This document shows positions 26,486 to 36,093 of a stretch of DNA of 64,000 nucleotides, piece by piece; position 1 is the stretch's first letter, and each line of letters begins with the position of its first letter. The notes under the pieces are model-generated. The model saw nothing but the letters and a program-made list of their open reading frames with translations. It searched no databases and had not been told where the DNA came from. Position numbers and translations under genes: made by a program. The stretch is from CAYSPT01 sp964432985 (lineage in GTDB: Bacteria; Muiribacteriota; CAYSPT01): positions 62,001 to 126,000 of the forward strand of contig CAYSPT010000001.1 of the NCBI GenBank assembly GCA_964432985.1. Reading direction: 5' to 3'.

Positions 26486-27811
26486 ATGCTTCTTCTGTAC
26501 AACATTGCTCTGATTATTGGAGCGGTTGTTCTCATCCCCTACTACCTGATACAAATGTGGCGGACGGGAAAGTACCGCCGCAGTCTCCGCCAACGTCTGG
26601 GCAGCTATCATCCAAACAGGGACATCGGAGAGCGGTCCGGACCGTTGATCTGGGTACATGGGTGTTCTGTCGGGGAAACAATGGCCGGTTTGCCTCTGAT
26701 TGAAGAGCTGAAAAAATCGGTTCCCACCGCCAGAATTCTGTCATCGGTGGTGACCGATACCGGGTATTCCGTAGCGGTGAGGGAGAACCTGGCGGATCAA
26801 GTCGTCTACCTTCCACTGGATTTTTCTTTTTCGGTCCGTCGTGCACTGGACGGCTTCGCGCCGGACCTTCTGGTAATTATGGAAACCGAGATATGGCCCA
26901 ACTTTTTCTGGATGGCCGCCCGACGTGGTATCCTCCTGGTAATAGCCAACGGAAGAATATCCAACAAGTCATTTCCAACCTATCGGAGGTACCGCTGGTT
27001 CTTCAAGCATGTTCTGTCGCACGTAAACGTACTGTGTATGCAGAGTGATGACGAAGCTGAAAGGATAATCTCCATCGGTGCTCCCAGCGAACGGGTGGTG
27101 GTTACCGGGAACACGAAATACGACCAGGTTGAACGGGTGGTTATCCGTACAGAATCGGAAACCCTTCTTGACGAATTGCAGCTGCAAGAAGGAGTACCTG
27201 TTTTCGTTGCCGGAAGCACTCATGATGATGAAGAGAAACAGGTGGTTGCAACATACAGGAAACTGCTCGAGCGGTTCCCGGACCTGGTGTTGATCCTGGC
27301 TCCACGTCATCCTGAGCGCACCGGCGGAGTGCTGGAAGCTATGCGGAATGACTCACTGGAGCCGGTAGTACTCAGCAGGCTTCGTGCCCGGGACACTGCC
27401 GGTGAAGCGCATGATGCGGTCTGTCCCCGAACCGTTCTGGTAGACACCGTCGGTGACCTGGCTGCTCTGTACAGCCTGGCCACGGTGGTGTTTGTCGGAG
27501 GCAGTCTGGTCCCGGTTGGGGGGCACAATATACTGGAACCGGCCGCGTTCGGAAAACCGGTACTCTACGGGCCTCATATGTTCAATTTCAGGGAGGAGAA
27601 TGCTCTGCTTACCCACAGCGGGGGAATCAGCGTGAAGGACAACAACGAACTCTACCATCGGCTTTACGAACTGCTGGATAACAGAGAACTGCTGGATAAA
27701 ATCGGACTACGGGGCAGGCAGACAATTGAAGATAAAATGGGAAGCTCACGCTCGGTTGTTGCCGTGATGCAGGACCGGGGAATTCTGGATTTTACACGGG
27801 TGGATGGGTAG
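26486..27811 (+). CDS. waaA: Kdo transferase WaaA (KdtA)
   Basis: A 441-residue GT-B glycosyltransferase that adds Kdo to lipid A. An N-terminal membrane anchor (residues 1-25, YNIALIIGAVVLIP) is followed by the WVHGCSVGETMAGLPLIEEL segment of the family, the ETEIWPNFFW motif near residue 132, and the C-terminal GGSLVPVGGHNILEPAAFGKPVLYGPHMFNF region, where the glycine-rich loop and the EP pair bind CMP-Kdo. ATG at 26486 after GGGGA is preferred over an in-frame ATG 63 bases upstream, which lies inside lpxK. Whether it adds one or two Kdo residues cannot be told. Confidence 0.93.
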   Translation: MLLLYNIALIIGAVVLIPYYLIQMWRTGKYRRSLRQRLGSYHPNRDIGERSGPLIWVHGCSVGETMAGLPLIEELKKSVPTARILSSVVTDTGYSVAVRENLADQVVYLPLDFSFSVRRALDGFAPDLLVIMETEIWPNFFWMAARRGILLVIANGRISNKSFPTYRRYRWFFKHVLSHVNVLCMQSDDEAERIISIGAPSERVVVTGNTKYDQVERVVIRTESETLLDELQLQEGVPVFVAGSTHDDEEKQVVATYRKLLERFPDLVLILAPRHPERTGGVLEAMRNDSLEPVVLSRLRARDTAGEAHDAVCPRTVLVDTVGDLAALYSLATVVFVGGSLVPVGGHNILEPAAFGKPVLYGPHMFNFREENALLTHSGGISVKDNNELYHRLYELLDNRELLDKIGLRGRQTIEDKMGSSRSVVAVMQDRGILDFTRVDG

Positions 27812-27834
27812 GGAATCCCCCAAAACGCAGTTGA

Positions 27835-28581
27835 CTACTCAGGCAGCACTTTTTCTTCACTATCGCTTTCGGGCATTTCGTCTGTATCCTGCAGTTTACG
27901 TGTTGCCAGGTACATTGTGTGAAGAACTGGTCCTGATCCGATGTACACCAGTGCCATGAGCGGAAGCGTAATTGCCGGTTCGGTGAGAATAGCCAGCAGC
28001 AATGCCAGGCCAAAGGTCAGTTTCCTGCGCCTTTTCTCGGCCACCGGCTGTTTCTGTTTTGCGCTGGGAAACCGCAGCTTGCTGACCATCATAATGCTCA
28101 ACACGAAAATAAGTATCGGGAAAAACTCCTCGGGCATCCGTATTATTCCAACCGGGTATGTCTCGGCAAAAATAACCAGCGCGGATATCGTGAAGGCCGC
28201 ACCAGGAGTAGGAAGTCCCGAAAAGTCCCCATCGTGTTCTTCCACATTGAACCTGGCCAGTCGGAATGCCGCGGCCAGGACAAACAGGAAAGAAAGAAAA
28301 ATGCCGTATCTGATATATCCTTCCAGGAAGCAAAAGTAGAAAAGAGTCGCCGGCGCTACTCCGAAGGAGACCAGGTCGGCCAGGGAATCCAGTTCGGCCC
28401 CGAACTCAGAGGACGTGCGGGTTAGTCGTGCCACGCGTCCGTCCATAATGTCGAAAGCCAGGGCGATGATAAGCAGCCAGGCCGCTGCCATGAAACGTTC
28501 CGAAAAGGCGAAAAACAACGATACGAAACCGCAAAACAGATTTGAGCTGGTAAAAAGACACGGTAACGTAAAATACCTCAT
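27835..28581 (-). CDS. pssA: CDP-diacylglycerol-serine O-phosphatidyltransferase
   Basis: A 248-residue membrane CDP-alcohol phosphatidyltransferase. The catalytic signature DG-x2-AR-x8-G-x3-D-x3-D is present as DGRVARLT...GAELDSLADLV, near residue 45, and several transmembrane segments follow. The short length and the LPCLFTSSNLFCGF opening fit phosphatidylserine synthase of the Bacillus/archaeal type. The ATG at 28581 is nine bases after AGGAG and is preferred to the ATG 24 bases earlier. It lies just downstream of serS in the same direction, 28 bases apart. Confidence 0.85.
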   Translation of the reverse strand: MRYFTLPCLFTSSNLFCGFVSLFFAFSERFMAAAWLLIIALAFDIMDGRVARLTRTSSEFGAELDSLADLVSFGVAPATLFYFCFLEGYIRYGIFLSFLFVLAAAFRLARFNVEEHDGDFSGLPTPGAAFTISALVIFAETYPVGIIRMPEEFFPILIFVLSIMMVSKLRFPSAKQKQPVAEKRRRKLTFGLALLLAILTEPAITLPLMALVYIGSGPVLHTMYLATRKLQDTDEMPESDSEEKVLPE

Positions 28582-28609
28582 CTGACCTGACTCCTCTTTA
28601 CCCAATTCC

Positions 28610-30019
28610 TCAGGAAATGATGTCCAGTCCGTTCATGTACGGGCGTAAGACCTCAGGCACCACTACAGAACCATCTTTCTGCTGATAGTTTTCGAGAATT
28701 GCCACTACCGTCCGCCCCACTGAAAGTCCCGATCCATTCAGCGTGTGGACGTACCTGGGCTTTGCTTTCTTTTCCGGACGGTACCTGATGTTTGCCCGTC
28801 GCGCCTGGAAATCTTCAAATGTACTGCAGCTTGATACTTCACGATACCTGTTCTGGCTCGGAACCCACAGCTCGATGTCATAACATTTGGCGGCGGCGAA
28901 GCTGATATCACCTGAGCAGAGATTGAGAATCCGGTAAGGGATTTCAAGTCTCTGCAATATCAGTTCCGCGTTTTTAAGCAGGCTTTCCAGTTCTTCGCAG
29001 GATGTCCCGGGTTCCACCAGTTTAACCATTTCTACCTTGTTGAACTGATGTACGCGAATGAGCCCTTTGGTGTCCTGTCCGGCTGCGCCCGCTTCCAATC
29101 GGAAGCAGGGGGTGTAGGCCACGAAGTACAGCGGCAGCGTGCCGGGAGGAAGGATTTCTTCACGGTGAATGTTGGTAACTGGAACCTCGCCCGTGGGAAT
29201 GAGAAAGTAATCCATGTTGGTGTGAAACATGTCGTCTTCCAGTTTGGGAAGCTGTCCCGTTCCGGTCATGGAATCCCGGTTTACCAGGAAGGGAGGCAGT
29301 ATCTCCTTGTACCCGTGCTCCCTGGTATGGACGTCCAGCATGTAGTTGATAAGGGCCCGTTCCAGCAGCGCACCCGCTCCCAGGTACAGGGGAAACCGTG
29401 CCCCGGTGATCTTGGCGCCCCGTTCAAAATCAAGAATCCCCAACCGTTCACCTATCTCTCGGTGATCCAGTGGCGTAAAATCAAACTCGCGCTTTTCTCC
29501 CCATACTCTGACTTCTACATTATGGTCCTCTTTCCCTCCTACCGGAGTGGTGGAAAGAGGCATATTGGGAATTGACAGAAGAATATTCTCCAGGGCTGAT
29601 TTAACTTCTTTCAGGGTCTGTTCCAGTGTTTTGATCGTATTAGAGATTGCTTTCATTTCGCGAAAGATCCCGGGATCGGGCTGCTTCCCGGAAGACTTCA
29701 TTCTGCCGATTTCTTTTGAAACCTCGTTCTTTTTATATCTGAGTTCCTCAACTTCCTTGAGAGAATTTCTTCGTTTCCCGTCGAGGTCCAGGAAGGCGTC
29801 CAGCTTGGGAACGGCTACCCTGTCTTTTTCCTCCAGGAGAACATTCAGAACATCAGGCCGAGCCAGACAGTTCGTCAAATTTTCGGTCGTCTCGTGATCC
29901 AGAAGCCCTTTTTCTTCGAGCAGAGCTTTCAGTTCATCTCCAATGACAAACTCCATCCTCTTGATAAGTGCTTCTTTTACAACTGTGGTATTCTCTCTGA
30001 TGTATTTCAGATCGAGCAA
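28610..30019 (-). CDS. serS: Serine-tRNA ligase
   Basis: A 469-residue SerRS. It has the N-terminal tRNA-binding coiled coil, the [39 protein letters not shown] (motif 2) and [19 protein letters not shown] (motif 3) segments, and ends in LRPYMNG. The start is TTG at 30019 preceded by GGAGG, giving the usual [10 protein letters not shown] opening; the frame is open upstream but the extra residues do not fit. An insertion of about 40 residues ([11 protein letters not shown] through PKLDAF) follows the first helix and makes the protein about 45 residues longer than typical bacterial SerRS. Confidence 0.95.
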   Translation of the reverse strand: MLDLKYIRENTTVVKEALIKRMEFVIGDELKALLEEKGLLDHETTENLTNCLARPDVLNVLLEEKDRVAVPKLDAFLDLDGKRRNSLKEVEELRYKKNEVSKEIGRMKSSGKQPDPGIFREMKAISNTIKTLEQTLKEVKSALENILLSIPNMPLSTTPVGGKEDHNVEVRVWGEKREFDFTPLDHREIGERLGILDFERGAKITGARFPLYLGAGALLERALINYMLDVHTREHGYKEILPPFLVNRDSMTGTGQLPKLEDDMFHTNMDYFLIPTGEVPVTNIHREEILPPGTLPLYFVAYTPCFRLEAGAAGQDTKGLIRVHQFNKVEMVKLVEPGTSCEELESLLKNAELILQRLEIPYRILNLCSGDISFAAAKCYDIELWVPSQNRYREVSSCSTFEDFQARRANIRYRPEKKAKPRYVHTLNGSGLSVGRTVVAILENYQQKDGSVVVPEVLRPYMNGLDIIS

Positions 30020-30303
30020 CTCTCGGGAGCCTCCTTTGTATTCATTTACACTGTCGTCGGGGCGGATAGTAACATAACCTCGATAGAGTGTCAAACACCG
30101 GTATTGCAGCTGTGTATTGTACCATAAAAATTGTGTTGCGAAGATCTGTGGTGTCCCACGTTCGATAAGATTTGCAGTCTCAGATAAATGAAATCGCAAT
30201 CCCCAAAAGAGCGTTTGTATATTGTTGCGATCGGATCTTTACTGATAGAATCTAAGACAACACTGCAATACGTGCAGTCAACTGAACAGGAGGAATATGC
30301 TTT

Positions 30304-30582
30304 ATGTACCGTCCTTTCTCGATCAAGAACATGATTCTGGTGATTTTCCTGGTAATGGTTCTGCAAATCGCCCTGACCTGGGTTTCCTGGAGGGTTGCGG
30401 AGGCTTCAACCGAGGGCGCTCAGAACATCGGCCGCTACCAGGTAAGTTCGTACGGAGGCGTGACAGCAATGGCTTTAGGAAACGGAAAAGAAGTCCCCAG
30501 GATACTCCGCGGTTATGTGGTAATCGACACAACCACGGGACAGGTGGTTGAAAAAAAAGCTACCATGCAGCTCTTGGACTAA
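30304..30582 (+). CDS. Small exported protein, unknown function
   Basis: A 92-residue protein with a clear N-terminal hydrophobic segment (residues 10-28, ILVIFLVMVLQIALTWVSW) and a VAEAS-like cleavage site. The mature part is about 60 residues and has a short beta-type pattern (GRYQVSSYGGV, GYVVIDTTTGQVVEKK). AGGAGG lies about ten bases before the ATG. It meets the xdhC-like gene tail to tail with overlapping stop codons. I do not recognise the family. Confidence 0.6.
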   Translation: MYRPFSIKNMILVIFLVMVLQIALTWVSWRVAEASTEGAQNIGRYQVSSYGGVTAMALGNGKEVPRILRGYVVIDTTTGQVVEKKATMQLLD

Positions 30583-31706
30583 TCGATACGGTTGAGGTGA
30601 GGATAGGAAAATCCAGGTCGATGTCCTTGATTCCTCACGGTAGTCAACTCTGCCAGGATACTCACCGCTATTTCCGCCGGAGTTTCCGCACCAATGTCAA
30701 GTCCTATGGGTGAGTAAACGTGTTTCAGAGCATCGTCATTCAATCCTTCTTCTTTGATTCGTCCAACCATGGTAGCTACTTTGTGTCTGCTTCCGATCAT
30801 GCCGATATACCGGTGCGGAACTTGCAGTGCCTTTCTCAGCACGATTTCATCGTGTTTGTGACCGCGGGTAACAATGATTATGTACGTCCAGGGACCGGGC
30901 GACAGGTGGTTCCAGCAGTCCGTGAATTCCGCTACGAGCACCCGGTGGGCATCGGGAAACCGTTCCTGATTGGCAAAAAACGGTCGGTCGTCCACCACGG
31001 TGATGCGATATCCCAGGTCGCGGGCCATTCTAGCCAGATATTGAGATATATGTCCGGCTCCGAACAGAACCAGGTCCGGTGCAAGACGAAGGGGTTCATG
31101 ATATATCCAGATATCAGCCGAGGTGTTGAGGAAGGGGATGGCATCGTCACCCGGCCCCGGTGCCTGTGCATCACTGGAAACCGGGACTACGAATTGAGCC
31201 CATTGTGAATCCACCGTGGGATTTCCCGAAAAACAGCTGACGCCGGTTCCATCAGATCTTCGCAGCAGCAGTTCCCCTTCCGGTGGTTCAGAGACGTCTT
31301 GTTTGTCAGTTGATTGTACCACCAGAGTGAGAAAGTTGGTTTGTACGTTGTGGATGGATGCCACAACCTTTTCCCAGAATGGAATGTGCAGAGGTGTCAA
31401 GGGGATGACAGAAACCCAGATCTTTCCTCCGCACACCAGTCCTTCTTCCGCCGCCTGGTCGAGGTTGAGTGAAAATTCGAGCATACGGTATTTACCTGCA
31501 TCCAGACACGATTTGCACACGCTGTAAACCTCGGCTTCAACACAGCCTCCTCCCAGTGTACCAAGCAGGCGGCCATCGGCTGTGACCACCATTTTGGCCC
31601 CCATATCTCGTGGCGCGGAACCGGCCTTTTTAACCAGTATCGCCAGAGCCAGTGAATTCCCGGCTCTCAGTTCTTCGAGAATTTCAAGATAGATTCTAGT
31701 GTCCAT
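30579..31706 (-). CDS. xdhC: XdhC-like molybdenum hydroxylase maturation factor
   Basis: A 375-residue protein of the XdhC/CoxI family, which binds molybdenum cofactor and helps insert its sulfurated form into xanthine dehydrogenase-type enzymes. The N-terminal domain has LAILVKKAGSAPRDMGAKM and LGGGCVEAEVYSVCKS with the conserved cysteine. The C-terminal Rossmann-like domain has LVLFGAGHISQYLARMARDLG and DDRPFFANQERFP. It is about 12 kb from the molybdenum hydroxylase subunits at 43.8-47.5 kb, so the link is functional, not an operon. Confidence 0.88.
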   Translation of the reverse strand: MDTRIYLEILEELRAGNSLALAILVKKAGSAPRDMGAKMVVTADGRLLGTLGGGCVEAEVYSVCKSCLDAGKYRMLEFSLNLDQAAEEGLVCGGKIWVSVIPLTPLHIPFWEKVVASIHNVQTNFLTLVVQSTDKQDVSEPPEGELLLRRSDGTGVSCFSGNPTVDSQWAQFVVPVSSDAQAPGPGDDAIPFLNTSADIWIYHEPLRLAPDLVLFGAGHISQYLARMARDLGYRITVVDDRPFFANQERFPDAHRVLVAEFTDCWNHLSPGPWTYIIIVTRGHKHDEIVLRKALQVPHRYIGMIGSRHKVATMVGRIKEEGLNDDALKHVYSPIGLDIGAETPAEIAVSILAELTTVRNQGHRPGFSYPHLNRID

Positions 31707-31892
31707 TTCATATCAACCACCTTTTCATGTTTCGTACAAGCACTGCCTGTGCAAACGGGCGTAATTATATCAGGGGTTTTGCAGGATGTAAATTCAAGCT
31801 AAAATTAAGGTAATGCCTTCTTGACTCTTTATACATAGAGATGCTAAACTCCAATATACTTCTCTACAGATTAGGAGTTCCCGGAGAATTTA

Positions 31893-32657
31893 ATGAGATA
31901 CTTATTACTGGCCGACATTCACTCTAATCGGCATGCTCTTCAGGCTGTTTTGGATGACGCTAAAAACAGAGCGTGGGAGAGTATTTTTCTTCTTGGTGAT
32001 TATCTCGGATATAATGCCTGCCCCAACCAGGTCATGGACGTGATTTGTGAATTCCGCGAATCAGGCCAATTGAAAGCGGCGATACGTGGAAATCACGATA
32101 ATCTCGTGCTTGATTTATGTGATCCTGAAGAATTCAATTACAACGCCCGTGTGGCTGGCCTCTGGACAAAGGATGTCCTGGCCCCAGAACACTTTGAATG
32201 GTTGAATCAACTGGATGAATCCACTTCTGTTGCAGACGAGGATATAGGGCTTGTTCATGGAAGTATGGCTGATCCCAAGGAGTATCTCATGTACGAGGAT
32301 CAAGCGTTATCTACGGTGCAGTTGATGCAGGAGACCGGACTGACTATATGTTTTAATGGCCACACCCACGTTCCCGCAGTGTTTATGGGCAAAGGGGATA
32401 ATGTCATCCGGCAGGTAATTAATCAGGATCACAAGGTGAAAGAGCTCAACCCGGATTTTTTCTATGTAATCAATCCTGGAAGTGTAGGCCAACCGCGGGA
32501 CGGCAACAAGAAAGCAGCGTATGCAATATTCGATTCCAAACGTATGCTGCTTGAGTTTTTCAGAGTCCCCTACGACATAGCCGCCGCCCAGGAGGAAATT
32601 TTTGCCTATGAAGAATTACCCACTCAGCTGGCCTTGCGTCTTGAGGTCGGTCTGTAA
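31893..32657 (+). CDS. Metallophosphoesterase, YfcE/DNA-repair exonuclease-type
   Basis: A 254-residue calcineurin-like phosphoesterase. All five metal motifs are visible: ADIHSNRHAL (DxH), GDYLGY (GDxxGY), RGNHDNL (GNHD), the VHGSMAD histidine and the NGHTHVP (GHTH) pair near residue 160. The substrate cannot be read from the sequence; relatives cleave cyclic nucleotides, phosphodiesters or diadenosine polyphosphates. The gene is followed 23 bases later by ssb. Confidence 0.88.
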   Translation: MRYLLLADIHSNRHALQAVLDDAKNRAWESIFLLGDYLGYNACPNQVMDVICEFRESGQLKAAIRGNHDNLVLDLCDPEEFNYNARVAGLWTKDVLAPEHFEWLNQLDESTSVADEDIGLVHGSMADPKEYLMYEDQALSTVQLMQETGLTICFNGHTHVPAVFMGKGDNVIRQVINQDHKVKELNPDFFYVINPGSVGQPRDGNKKAAYAIFDSKRMLLEFFRVPYDIAAAQEEIFAYEELPTQLALRLEVGL

Positions 32658-32680
32658 AGGACTCCAGGAGGTGTCGTTCG

Positions 32681-33076
32681 GTGGCTAACATGAATCTGGT
32701 CTTCCTTATGGGAAATCTCGCTTCAGACCCTGAACTACGGTATACGCCCAATGGTCAGGCGGTAGCTGATTTCAGGCTGGCTGTTGATAGATTTCAAGGT
32801 AAGAAAGAGACCTCGGAGAAAATCACTGATTTCTTCAATGTGGTTGTTTGGGGTAAGCTGGCTGAGCTGTGCTCCCAGTACTTGAAAAAGGGACGAATGG
32901 CGGTTGTTGAAGGTCGCTTGCAGACCAGGAATTATACCGATCGTGAGGGGAACCGCCGGGATAAAACCGAGATAATCGGCAGAAATGTCCAGTTTCTCGG
33001 TGGGCGGGGGGACAGTGCTGGGCGGGGGGACAATGCTGCGCCCCCAGATATGGCCGAGGAAGAAATCCCTTTCTAA
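32681..33076 (+). CDS. ssb: Single-stranded DNA-binding protein
   Basis: A 131-residue SSB with one OB fold: NLVFLMGNLASDPELRYTPNG at the start, FFNVVVWGKLAELCSQYLKKG in the middle, VEGRLQTRNYTDREGNRR near residue 80 and a glycine/aspartate tail ending in EEEIPF, the acidic tip that recruits partner proteins. The start is GTG at 32681 after CCAGGAGG; an in-frame ATG three codons later is the alternative. Shorter than the E. coli protein, with the linker reduced. Confidence 0.95.
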   Translation: MANMNLVFLMGNLASDPELRYTPNGQAVADFRLAVDRFQGKKETSEKITDFFNVVVWGKLAELCSQYLKKGRMAVVEGRLQTRNYTDREGNRRDKTEIIGRNVQFLGGRGDSAGRGDNAAPPDMAEEEIPF

Positions 33077-33149
33077 ATTAATCATTCTATCTTCAATATA
33101 CCGGTTTTGTTGACCAACGTTACCGGTATCAAGCGGAGTGAAAGCAATC

Positions 33150-34097
33150 ATGTATTTACATCGTGGTGCCTTGTGGAGGCGTGCGCTGCTGATCGGGTTG
33201 GCACTTATTGCTGGTTGTTTTTCTGCTCCCTCGAACGCCGAACATAATTCACCCTGGATGAGTAGTGATGTCCTGGTGCCGGAAACCGGTACGGACACCC
33301 AGTTTGTCGGGGTGATTGTTCGATCCGGAATCAATGTTCGCTCTGGACCCGGTTTTCACTGTGATGTGATAGATCGGTTAAAACTCGGCTCTGAGGTACA
33401 GGTGTTCCGGAAAAGTACCCAGTGGTATGAAGTGGATCTCACCGATGGGATTTCCGGCTGGATGATTTCGCGATACGTCAAGAAAAGTCCGGTTTCACAG
33501 CCGGTTATTCCCGCAGGAATTTCCAGTGAAATACTCATAGACGCTATGACCGGTGAGGCGTTGACGTTAGCCCCTCCGATTCTTGAAGGGTACATCACGG
33601 GCAACCGGGTTAATGTTCGTGAAAGCCCCGAGCGGGAGGGTGCGTTTATTACCAAGGTCTCCCGTGGGCAGCGCGTTGAGATTATCGAAGAAACCGGGGG
33701 GTGGATACAGATTCGCCTGCTCGGTGACCGGCGTGGATGGATTTTTGATGAAATGGTCCAGGACAAAGAGGATATTATCGGGACGGTGACGGGCAATGGA
33801 GTGAATGTCCGTGCCGAAGGCGGCATTTATTTTGATGTGCTCACCAAGGTCTACAAAGGAATGAAAGTCCCGATTATTGATAAGCAGGATGACTGGTATC
33901 AAATTGTTCTTCCGGATGGAAAAGTCGGATGGATGATAGACCGTTATCTGCAGCCTCCGGAGCCGAAGCCACCTGACGCCGAATTACCTGCCGGAGTCAC
34001 CAGCGAAATCCGGGAAGTTCCGTCTGAAGATTTCCTTCAAGAAGAAGATTCTCTTCATGAAGATGAAGAACTGCTTTTAGAGTTGAAATTCCGCTGA
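33150..34097 (+). CDS. Exported protein with three bacterial SH3 domains
   Basis: A 315-residue protein with a signal sequence (residues 6-25) and a possible lipobox at LIAGC. Three SH3b units follow, each starting with a variant of INVRSGPG or VNVRxxP and ending in a GWMISRY, GWIFDEM or GWMIDRY strand. SH3b modules bind peptidoglycan or proteins in the periplasm. The tail is acidic (EEDSLHEDEELL). ATG at 33150 is preferred to a GTG 12 bases upstream because of spacing to GCGGAG. The likely role is cell-wall-associated; no enzyme domain is seen. Confidence 0.82.
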   Translation: MYLHRGALWRRALLIGLALIAGCFSAPSNAEHNSPWMSSDVLVPETGTDTQFVGVIVRSGINVRSGPGFHCDVIDRLKLGSEVQVFRKSTQWYEVDLTDGISGWMISRYVKKSPVSQPVIPAGISSEILIDAMTGEALTLAPPILEGYITGNRVNVRESPEREGAFITKVSRGQRVEIIEETGGWIQIRLLGDRRGWIFDEMVQDKEDIIGTVTGNGVNVRAEGGIYFDVLTKVYKGMKVPIIDKQDDWYQIVLPDGKVGWMIDRYLQPPEPKPPDAELPAGVTSEIREVPSEDFLQEEDSLHEDEELLLELKFR

Positions 34098-34110
34098 CAG
34101 GCACAATTGA

Positions 34111-34620
34111 TTAATAGCCCAAAGACTCAATACGGTTTATTGCGCTGAGTGCTTCGTTGCGGTGTTCACTTTCCGGATACCCCTGCAGAAGACGTGAGTA
34201 TAGTAGTTTCGCTTTGCTGTAATCCATTATTTCGCGCTCGTACATTACTGCCAGTTCGTAGAGGGACCTGTGGTCCCAGTCCGTTTCCAGTCCCTCATAG
34301 ATTACCCGGTTGTAGTAATTGGCGGCAGAGTCAAGGTCCCTCAGAAAATAGTGATAGATCCGGGCAATTTCATAATTGGCTCGTTCACCGTGTTCGGTTC
34401 CGCCGTAAAGAAGCACAATCCGTTCGTAAATGGTTATTGCTTCTTCAAAATCCTGCGCCTGGAAATACTGGTCAGCCAGTCGGAAATGTCCGCTGGGAGT
34501 TTCCGGATATTGGTTTGTTCCGAGACATCCGGCAATGAGAAAGCTGATCAGGACCAATCCCAGGTGAAGTTTAAGTCGGTGCGGTGACAGAAAACGATTT
34601 GACGTTTTTCTTTTCTTCAT
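34111..34620 (-). CDS. TPR-repeat lipoprotein
   Basis: A 169-residue exported protein: basic start (KKRKTSNRF), hydrophobic signal and a lipobox LIAGC at about residue 31. Four or so TPR-like helical pairs follow, such as GHFRLADQYFQAQDFEEAITIYERI. The repeats resemble YbgF/CpoB or BamD-type lipoproteins that serve as protein-binding scaffolds. An upstream ATG would add 26 unsupported residues. Confidence 0.7.
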   Translation of the reverse strand: MKKRKTSNRFLSPHRLKLHLGLVLISFLIAGCLGTNQYPETPSGHFRLADQYFQAQDFEEAITIYERIVLLYGGTEHGERANYEIARIYHYFLRDLDSAANYYNRVIYEGLETDWDHRSLYELAVMYEREIMDYSKAKLLYSRLLQGYPESEHRNEALSAINRIESLGY

Positions 34621-34761
34621 GCCTCTGCAGCCTTTCAGGATGGTGTACGAAATGGTGTACGCAGCAAAACCATGTCCGTTCAGGTAGCATATCGGCATTT
34701 ATCAGGCTTTTTTTATTATTTGATTTCCGCAAACGTAAAAAAATACCATAGTGTTTACAGG

Positions 34762-34914
34762 TCCTGAGTGAGAGCGTCCCGTATTCGCTCAATCATGTTT
34801 GGGCGGGTTGGTTTTAAATATCCTGGGTTAGGGCCTCCCGTATCCGCTCAATCACGTTTGGGCGGATTGATTTTAGAGATCCTGGGTTAGGGCCTCCCGT
34901 ATCCGCTCAATCAC
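34762..34914. repeat. 59-bp direct repeats copying the 3' end of the aminotransferase gene
   Basis: The sequence TCCTGGGTTAGGGCCTCCCGTATCCGCTCAATCAC begins at 34880 inside the coding end. It recurs exactly at 34821 and, with several changes, at 34762, so the period is 59 bp. The outer copies are non-coding and the farthest is the most diverged, as expected from successive tandem duplication and decay. Confidence 0.88.
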
Positions 34915-36093
34915 CTCGTCCAGTTCCTGTCGGCTGATTGTAAGAGGCGGTGCCAGCCTGAGAACCATATCGTGGGTTTCTTTTGCCAGCACACCCCTGC
35001 GGAGGAGCGCTTCGCATAACTTCCGTGCTGGCTGATTAAGCTCGATACCCACCAGAAGCCCTCTTCCTCGTATTTCGACCACTGCTTCCGACCGGATGGT
35101 CTTGAGCTGTTCCACCAGGTATGTTCCCAGTTCCATGGCTCTCTGGGGGAGGTTTTCTTCCACGATAACTTCGAGAGCCGTCAAGGCCACCTCAGAGGCA
35201 AAGGGATTACCACCAAAGGTGCTGCCATGATCCCCTGGTTTGATGAGTCCCATAACATTCCGGTTGGCCAGGACGGCAGAAACCGGGACCACTCCACCTC
35301 CGAGTGCTTTCCCCAGGATCAGCACGTCCGGTTTTGCGTCTTCTTCGTGTTCGTGGCAAAACATCCGGCCGGTGCGCCCCAGTCCGGTCTGGATTTCGTC
35401 CAGTACGAACAGAACGTTTCGTTCCCGGCACAACTTCCGGGCTGCAGTCAGGTAGCCTAGAGGGGGGATGATAATTCCCCCCTCTCCCTGGATAGGCTCT
35501 ACTAAAAAGGCGCAGGTACGTTCGTTCAGAGCATTGTTCAGCGCTTCGATATCGCCATAGGGGACCGTGGTGAAGCCCGGTGTGAACGGCCCGAAATCAG
35601 CCCGGTACTGTTCTTCGGAGGAAAAGCCGACGATGGTAATGGTCCGGCCGTGGAAATTCCCCGCGCAGACCACGATTTCCGCCTGATTGTCTGGAATCCC
35701 TTTTACCTGGTAGCCCCATTTACGTGCTAGTTTGAGTGCGGTGCAAACTCCCTCTGCTCCGGAGTTCATAGGCAGCGCCATGTCGTAGCCGGTAAGTTCG
35801 CACAACCGTTTCAAAAAAGGTCCCATACGGTCATTTCTGAAAGCCCGTGATGTGAGGGTTACCTTTTCAAGCTGGTTACGGGCGGATTCGATTATTACCG
35901 GATGGCAGTGACCCTGGTTGACCGCCGAATAAGCACTCAGAAAGTCGTAATACTCCCTGCCTTCGGGGTCCCAAACCCGGCACCCTTCAGCTCGTGAAAT
36001 AACCACGTCGAGCGGTTTGTAATTGTGTGCACCATACGTTTCATCGAGTTCTATATAATAATCGCTGCAAGCGGCCTTCGTCACAGCCAACAC
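34873..36093 (-). CDS. rocD: Ornithine-oxo-acid aminotransferase
   Basis: A 406-residue class-III PLP aminotransferase that converts ornithine and 2-oxoglutarate to glutamate semialdehyde and glutamate. LMNSGAEGVCTALKLARKWG, GNFHGRTITIVGFS, VEPIQGEGGIIIPP, VLDEIQTGLGRTG and ILGKALGGGVVPVSA (Schiff-base lysine) are all present. DYYIELDETYGAHNYKPLDVVI at the start is typical of ornithine rather than acetylornithine aminotransferase. The 3' end is tandemly duplicated downstream. A small hairpin lies in the leader at 36117-36138. Confidence 0.9.
   Translation of the reverse strand: MLAVTKAACSDYYIELDETYGAHNYKPLDVVISRAEGCRVWDPEGREYYDFLSAYSAVNQGHCHPVIIESARNQLEKVTLTSRAFRNDRMGPFLKRLCELTGYDMALPMNSGAEGVCTALKLARKWGYQVKGIPDNQAEIVVCAGNFHGRTITIVGFSSEEQYRADFGPFTPGFTTVPYGDIEALNNALNERTCAFLVEPIQGEGGIIIPPLGYLTAARKLCRERNVLFVLDEIQTGLGRTGRMFCHEHEEDAKPDVLILGKALGGGVVPVSAVLANRNVMGLIKPGDHGSTFGGNPFASEVALTALEVIVEENLPQRAMELGTYLVEQLKTIRSEAVVEIRGRGLLVGIELNQPARKLCEALLRRGVLAKETHDMVLRLAPPLTISRQELDEVIERIREALTQDL

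Noticed and set aside
28235..28430. A second small reading frame opposite pssA
   Set aside because: Overlaps the CDP-alcohol phosphatidyltransferase motif; the real gene explains the conservation.
30020..30303. Leader regulatory RNA of serS
   Set aside because: The region is AT-rich but no stable stem with conserved features or terminator was seen.
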